Of a stretch of 46,099 nt of DNA, positions 42,607 to 46,099 are shown one piece after another. The notes under the pieces were generated by a model. That model ran no database searches, was not told where the DNA came from, and saw nothing but the letters and a program-made list of their open reading frames with translations. The DNA is from an uncultured Bacilli bacterium (lineage in GTDB: Bacteria; Bacillota_I; Bacilli_A; RF39; UBA660). The stretch is taken from the NCBI GenBank assembly GCA_910583945.1, contig CAJTYF010000011.1:1-46099 (forward strand), given 5' to 3'. Positions within the stretch are counted from its first letter, which is position 1. The number at the start of each line of letters is the position of its first letter. The translations under genes were made by a program, and so were the position numbers.

Positions 42607-43654
42607 TTTCTTGCTCCCTTCTATCAAATGCATCCACTTCTCTTAAGTCAGTTTGATAAAATACTCTTAAATCGCCAATACCATACTTTAACATGGCAAG
42701 TCTCTCTGCTCCAAAGCCAAAGGCAAAACCAGTCCAAATACTTGGATCATACCCACAATTTCGAAGCACATTTGGATGCACAATTCCTGCTCCACAAACC
42801 GTAATCCATCCTGTATTCTTACATAAACTACAACCCTCTCCTTTGCATTTAAAACAACTGATATCTAACTCCACAGAAGGTTCTGTAAATTGATAATAAC
42901 TTGGTCTTAGTCTTATTTCCGTATGACTCCCAAATAAATGTTTCGCCAAGACTTCAAAAGTTCCTTTTAAATCACTTAAACTTACCGCTTTATCAACCAA
43001 TAAGCCTTCTATTTGCACGAACTGATGGGAATGCGTTGCATCATCATCATCTCTTCGATACGTCTTTCCCGGACAAATCATTCGAACAGGTTCTTTCCCC
43101 CCTTTACTTAACATCGTTCTTATTTGAACAGGTGAGGTTTGGCTACGTAATAAAATTTCATCGCCACTTAAATAAAACGTATCTTGCGCATCTCTTGCTG
43201 GATGACCTTTCGGAATATTTAACATTTCAAAATTGTATTTATCTTCTTCAATTTCTGGCCCATCCACTACATCATACCCCATAGACATAAAGACATCTTC
43301 TATATCTTCAATGATTTTTTCCAGTATATGAGGTGCTCCACTTTTAATTTTGGTTCCAGGTAATGTCACATCAATACTTTCATTCTTTAATTTTTCGTTT
43401 AAAGCAAGTTCTTCATAACTTTTTATTTTTTCCTCAATTACAGAACTCACTTCTGTTTTTAACTCATTCAAAAGTTTTCCAAAATCCTTTTTTTCTTCAT
43501 TTGGTAATTCTTTTAAATAAGTAGTGAGTTCACTTATAGCCCCTTTTTTACCTAAATAATTCACTTTAAGTTCATTTACATCATTTAGATTTTTCACACC
43601 ACTTATTTTTTCTCGAAATTCTTTTTTTATTTCTTCTATTTTATCTTTCATCAT
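42599..43654 (-). CDS. pheS: Phenylalanyl-tRNA synthetase alpha chain
   Basis: 351 residues. An N-terminal coiled coil (about 1-90, NELKVNYLGKKGAISELTTY) is followed by the class II core: motif 1 region DGPEIEEDKYNFEMLNIPKG, HPARDAQDTFYL, motif 2 MICPGKTYRRDDDDATHSHQ and motif 3 GFGAERLAMLKYGI. It has the four-Cys knuckle CFKCKGEGCSLC before GIVHPNVLR. Catalyses Phe-AMP formation and transfer with PheT. The start follows the SDR stop by 4 bp; a second ATG is adjacent. Controlled by the T-box at the head of the operon. Confidence 0.97.
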   Translation of the reverse strand: MMKDKIEEIKKEFREKISGVKNLNDVNELKVNYLGKKGAISELTTYLKELPNEEKKDFGKLLNELKTEVSSVIEEKIKSYEELALNEKLKNESIDVTLPGTKIKSGAPHILEKIIEDIEDVFMSMGYDVVDGPEIEEDKYNFEMLNIPKGHPARDAQDTFYLSGDEILLRSQTSPVQIRTMLSKGGKEPVRMICPGKTYRRDDDDATHSHQFVQIEGLLVDKAVSLSDLKGTFEVLAKHLFGSHTEIRLRPSYYQFTEPSVELDISCFKCKGEGCSLCKNTGWITVCGAGIVHPNVLRNCGYDPSIWTGFAFGFGAERLAMLKYGIGDLRVFYQTDLREVDAFDRREQEND

Positions 43655-43658
43655 TTTC

Positions 43659-44360
43659 CTACTTTCTTTCTATAATTAATTCACTAACAACCAAACTTTT
43701 CTTGCTTTTAACAGCTTGCACAATTTCTTCGGCGACTTCCTCTGGATCCATAAATTTTTCCACTTCTGGATTTGCTTCACATTCTAAAGACCAAAAGTTG
43801 GTTTTCATCCCTCCCGGATAAACGCTCATAACATGAATATTAGACCCCTTAAGTTCTGTCTTTAAACTTTCTGTAAAACCTCTTGCTCCCCACTTTGCGG
43901 CACAATAAATCGATTCCTCTTTATTCCCTTTTAAAGAAGCCGAAGACATTACATTTACGATTGTACCACCTACTTCTTTATAATTTTTCACATAGTAAGA
44001 ACTCATTAAAATAAGTCCTACTAAACTCCCGCTAAAAGCAACATTTATTTTTTCTAACGTATTTTCTTCTACTTTTCCAAATCGCCCTACACCTGCACAG
44101 TTAAATAAATAATCTATCGTTAAATTCTTTTTTTCTAAATCCAAATAAATCTTTTTCACAAACTCTTCATTCGAAACATCTCCACAAAAATAATACACAG
44201 ACGAAGTATATTTTTGCTGAAATTCCTGAATAGTATCTTTTAATTTTTCTTCATTACGTCCAACCAAATAAACCAAAAAACCATTTTTAAGTAATTCTTC
44301 GGCAATTTTCTTTCCAAGTCCAGACGAACCACCTGTAACTAAAGCAATTTTCTCTTTCAC
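43659..44360 (-). CDS. Short-chain dehydrogenase/reductase
   Basis: 233 residues, classical SDR. TGGSSGLG (9-16) binds the cofactor, NCAG (87-90), Ser140 in MSSAS and Y152-x3-K156 in YCAAK form the active site. The Arg at NEEK after strand 2 (GRN) suggests NADP(H). Substrate unknown; closest in type to the YqjQ/DltE-like general SDRs. It overlaps the preceding CutA-like gene by 4 bp (ATGA) and precedes pheS by 4 bp, so it is carried in the pheST operon and should respond to Phe-tRNA charging. Confidence 0.9.
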   Translation of the reverse strand: MKEKIALVTGGSSGLGKKIAEELLKNGFLVYLVGRNEEKLKDTIQEFQQKYTSSVYYFCGDVSNEEFVKKIYLDLEKKNLTIDYLFNCAGVGRFGKVEENTLEKINVAFSGSLVGLILMSSYYVKNYKEVGGTIVNVMSSASLKGNKEESIYCAAKWGARGFTESLKTELKGSNIHVMSVYPGGMKTNFWSLECEANPEVEKFMDPEEVAEEIVQAVKSKKSLVVSELIIERK

Positions 44361-44674
44361 TTCGTTTCCTCCTCAATCCATTTTAAATACTCTTGTGTTC
44401 CCTCTAAAATATCATAAACACACAGTTGTAAAATTTCACTAGACTTAAGAGTGAGTAATTCTTTTTCAATCTTTTTATACAAACTTTTTTTCGTTTTCAT
44501 TTCTATTTTAAACTCCTGATTATGAATCACTTTTTCTCCCGCTAAAAAAAGACTAGTAGAAGGTAAAATCGTCGCCGTAGCAATTAATTTTTTCTCTAAT
44601 AAACCCTTAATTATTTTTTTAGCCTCTTTTAAATCTTGAAATGTCGTGGTGACTAAACAAAATCGTTTTTTCAT
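44357..44674 (-). CDS. CutA1-like protein
   Basis: 105 residues from the ATG at 44674, which has AGGAGG 6 nt upstream; the longer frame runs into the T-box terminator. CLVTTTFQDLKEAKKIIKGL, LLEKKLIATATILPSTSLFL and EFKIEMKTKKSLYKKIEKEL follow the CutA1 ferredoxin-like pattern (tt.p..eeA..i...Ll...lia......s.y.W.g.......e..l.iKT). The usual Trp-Glu-Gly and Cys are altered (LFLAGEKVI). CutA trimers are tied to divalent-metal tolerance, but the mechanism is unclear. First gene of the operon. Confidence 0.75.
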   Translation of the reverse strand: MKKRFCLVTTTFQDLKEAKKIIKGLLEKKLIATATILPSTSLFLAGEKVIHNQEFKIEMKTKKSLYKKIEKELLTLKSSEILQLCVYDILEGTQEYLKWIEEETK

Positions 44675-44687
44675 AAATCCTCCTAAA

Positions 44688-44910
44688 TAAAAAATGCCCC
44701 TTACACAAGTAAGGGACGAAAAAACCGTGGTACCACCCAAATTCTAGAAAAACTTCTAGCACTTTATGTTATAACGCACTACCGATTAAGACTAAAGTAG
44801 GGAATTTCATTTTATAGTTTATCTTTAAGTATTCTCAGCTTCTAATACTTAATCTCTTTTTTAAGAACTCTATAAAATTACTTAAAATACTCTTAAAACG
44901 TCTTCTTAAA
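44688..44910 (-). promoter_or_regulatory. T-box riboswitch (Phe specifier) of the cutA-SDR-pheS-pheT operon
   Basis: The core GGGTGGTACCACG lies at 44726-44738 (minus strand). It is followed by a terminator stem CCCTTAC/GTAAGGG (44698-44715) and T run. The upstream stem I region has a TTC at 44802-44804 in ATGAAATTCCC, the expected specifier position, which is a Phe codon and fits pheST. Uncharged tRNA-Phe would stabilise the antiterminator and turn the operon on. Confidence 0.92.
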
Positions 44911-44914
44911 AATT

Positions 44915-44943
44915 ATTTTATCATAAACAATCTTTTTTAACAA
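44915..44943 (-). promoter_or_regulatory. Promoter of the T-box operon
   Basis: TTGTTA (44938-44943), 17-bp spacer, TAAAAT (44915-44920). It starts right after the stop of the upstream gene. Confidence 0.65.
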
Positions 44944-44944
44944 A

Positions 44945-45970
44945 TTATTTTAATTTTGTAATAGAATCTAAATAATAAACTTGATCTACTTTTTTAAATT
45001 GATATTGATAACGATTTAACTTCTTTGCATATTTGCTTATATCCTCACGAGTCACATTACTAACAGCCGCTTCATACAAATTATCAAAAGTATAAAAACT
45101 TTTCTCCCCTTCATTATAAATAGAAGCAATCGTATTAATATACAACACATCGCCTTCTTCGTTCATAGCATCAATTTCTTCAACGATGACGTTTTTAGAA
45201 ACATTACATTTTTCATTTTCAGCAACAAAACGGTCTTTTTCTTGATTATAAATAAAATTTAAACAATCATAAGTAAAATTCACATTTTGGTAAAAGTTCA
45301 TCGACCCAAAAACTTCTTCATAGGCCTTTCTTAATACTTCACCTTCAATGGTTACATTCATTGAATTTGTTTTAATAGCTTTTTTATCTAAATGATTATA
45401 AGCCATATTTAACAAGTATGATGTTTTTATGTCACTTAATTGATGATCACTACTATATAAATAATACGCCGATACTTGATCTGGATTCATCGTAATTTTA
45501 ATCTCATCCATTAAATAGCCATAATTTTCAACATACCAATTTTTATCTTTTACAATAGGTGTTGGTTCTTGAACATCAGGATGAGTGCTAACACTATTAT
45601 CTCCACTACAAGTTCCATTTTTTTCACAGTCTGCTTTCATAAAATCAAAATATTTAACATCGTATAAACAATAACCAAAATATAACGCTATTCCAAAAAA
45701 AATTAAAATAAGTAAATCCCTTTTAAAAATAGCCATATTTTTCCCTTTAATAATTCTTTTTTCTTCTTGCTTCATTAAATTAGCAACTTCTACTTGAATA
45801 TCGTTGCTCATCTCTTCTTTTAATTCATCTTTAAATTTACTTGTTTTACTAATTAAAGTTGTTTCAATTTCTTTATTAAGTTCGCTTAAAACCTTTTCTT
45901 TAATAGATTGAACAACTTCCTTCTTTATTTCATTTTCTTCTTTTTTATTTGTTTCATATTTCTTAGCCAT
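44945..45970 (-). CDS. Single-span membrane protein with cytoplasmic coiled coil, unknown
   Basis: 341 residues. Residues 1-75 are a Lys/Glu-rich coiled coil (KKEVVQSIKEKVLSELNKEI), then a span at about 84-103 (RDLLILIFFGIALYFGYCLY), a short Cys-containing linker (DCEKNGTCSG), a Pro-rich segment and an extracytoplasmic domain (about 140-341) with DKNWYVENYGYLMDEIKITM and a C-terminal alpha/beta repeat. The two linker Cys and two domain Cys (YDCLNF, EKCNVS) may form disulfides. GGGGGA precedes the ATG. Family not recognised; monocistronic ahead of the T-box operon. Confidence 0.75.
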   Translation of the reverse strand: MAKKYETNKKEENEIKKEVVQSIKEKVLSELNKEIETTLISKTSKFKDELKEEMSNDIQVEVANLMKQEEKRIIKGKNMAIFKRDLLILIFFGIALYFGYCLYDVKYFDFMKADCEKNGTCSGDNSVSTHPDVQEPTPIVKDKNWYVENYGYLMDEIKITMNPDQVSAYYLYSSDHQLSDIKTSYLLNMAYNHLDKKAIKTNSMNVTIEGEVLRKAYEEVFGSMNFYQNVNFTYDCLNFIYNQEKDRFVAENEKCNVSKNVIVEEIDAMNEEGDVLYINTIASIYNEGEKSFYTFDNLYEAAVSNVTREDISKYAKKLNRYQYQFKKVDQVYYLDSITKLK

Positions 45971-46046
45971 GCACTATCCCCCACTCCTTACGCACTATTA
46001 TAGCACTTTTTTCTCAGAAATAAAGCCTAATTTCCTTTATTTATAT

Positions 46047-46083
46047 AAAAAAAGATTTTAAAATTTTTCTAAATTTTAAAATC
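46047..46083 (-). terminator. Terminator of a minus-strand gene beyond the window
   Basis: Perfect 13-bp stem GATTTTAAAATTT/AAATTTTAAAATC with 4-nt loop (46054-46083), followed on the minus strand by seven T. Confidence 0.75.
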
Positions 46084-46099
46084 ATAAGAATCAAATAAG

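Noticed and set aside
44675..44740. Longer start for the CutA-like protein
   Set aside because: The extension translates the T-box core and terminator hairpin; AGGAGG is placed for the ATG at 44674.

Overview
The window is AT-rich, low-GC Firmicutes-type DNA. Purine-rich Shine-Dalgarno sites, consensus -35/-10 promoters and short hairpin-plus-T-run terminators are everywhere. The standard code is used: TGG encodes Trp and TGA stops ordinary genes. pheST under a T-box, PadR/DUF1700, HtrA, a CwlD-like amidase, PduL and many small unknown membrane or surface proteins suggest an uncultured gut Bacilli/Tenericutes-like lineage (RF39 or Erysipelotrichia type). That placement is inference from gene content.

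Layout. 1-8.4 kb is accessory: a YbaK-type deacylase, a DUF1016/YhcG nuclease, a large serine recombinase killed by one stop codon, a coupled operon of two deoxyribosyltransferase-fold proteins plus a frameshifted NUDIX enzyme, a repeat- and hairpin-rich 0.84-kb gap, and an intact SHOCT-like/serine recombinase pair. 8.4-14 kb holds tRNA-His, a DAP-dehydrogenase-like enzyme, a ClpA/B-type AAA+ ATPase followed by a nonsense-broken deoxyribosyltransferase-like gene, and a PadR/DUF1700 envelope-sensing operon. 14.1-15.6 kb is an IS91-like HUH element. 15.6-21 kb holds a MacB/FtsX-type ABC protein, a decayed surface-protein gene, a SleB-like hydrolase and a YtaF/MntP-like membrane protein. 21-24.4 kb holds dus, a compact convergent locus that I read as a new type I toxin-antitoxin module, a decayed second dus copy, pduL, an ASCH protein and an Rpn remnant. 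24.4-32 kb holds a phosphatase-like protein lacking its catalytic motif, a small exporter, HtrA coupled to an Abi/HEPN gene, a zinc-dependent PLC-like protein, an amidase and an 807-residue repeat protein. 32.3-34.6 kb is an OmpR-type two-component operon followed by a candidate regulator-controlled small RNA. 34.6-40.1 kb holds a membrane-anchored unknown protein and a giant multidomain surface protein. 40.2-46 kb is the T-box-controlled cutA-SDR-pheS-pheT operon and a membrane protein.

How it fits together. Much of the window concerns the cell envelope: HtrA, amidase, SleB-like hydrolase, giant surface protein, ABC export, two-component system and PadR/DUF1700. These genes are interleaved with mobile and selfish modules: two recombinases, IS91, Abi, Rpn remnant, HipA-like remnant and a toxin-antitoxin candidate. 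At least six genes carry single-base lesions or deletions, so the accessory portion is decaying.

Main discovery candidate: 22.00-22.33 kb. A 30-residue hydrophobic peptide with a strong but hairpin-masked ribosome site faces a convergently transcribed, terminated RNA. Both have consensus promoters with 17-bp spacers, share a hairpin motif and overlap at one terminator hairpin. This is the architecture of Fst/par-type type I toxin-antitoxin loci.
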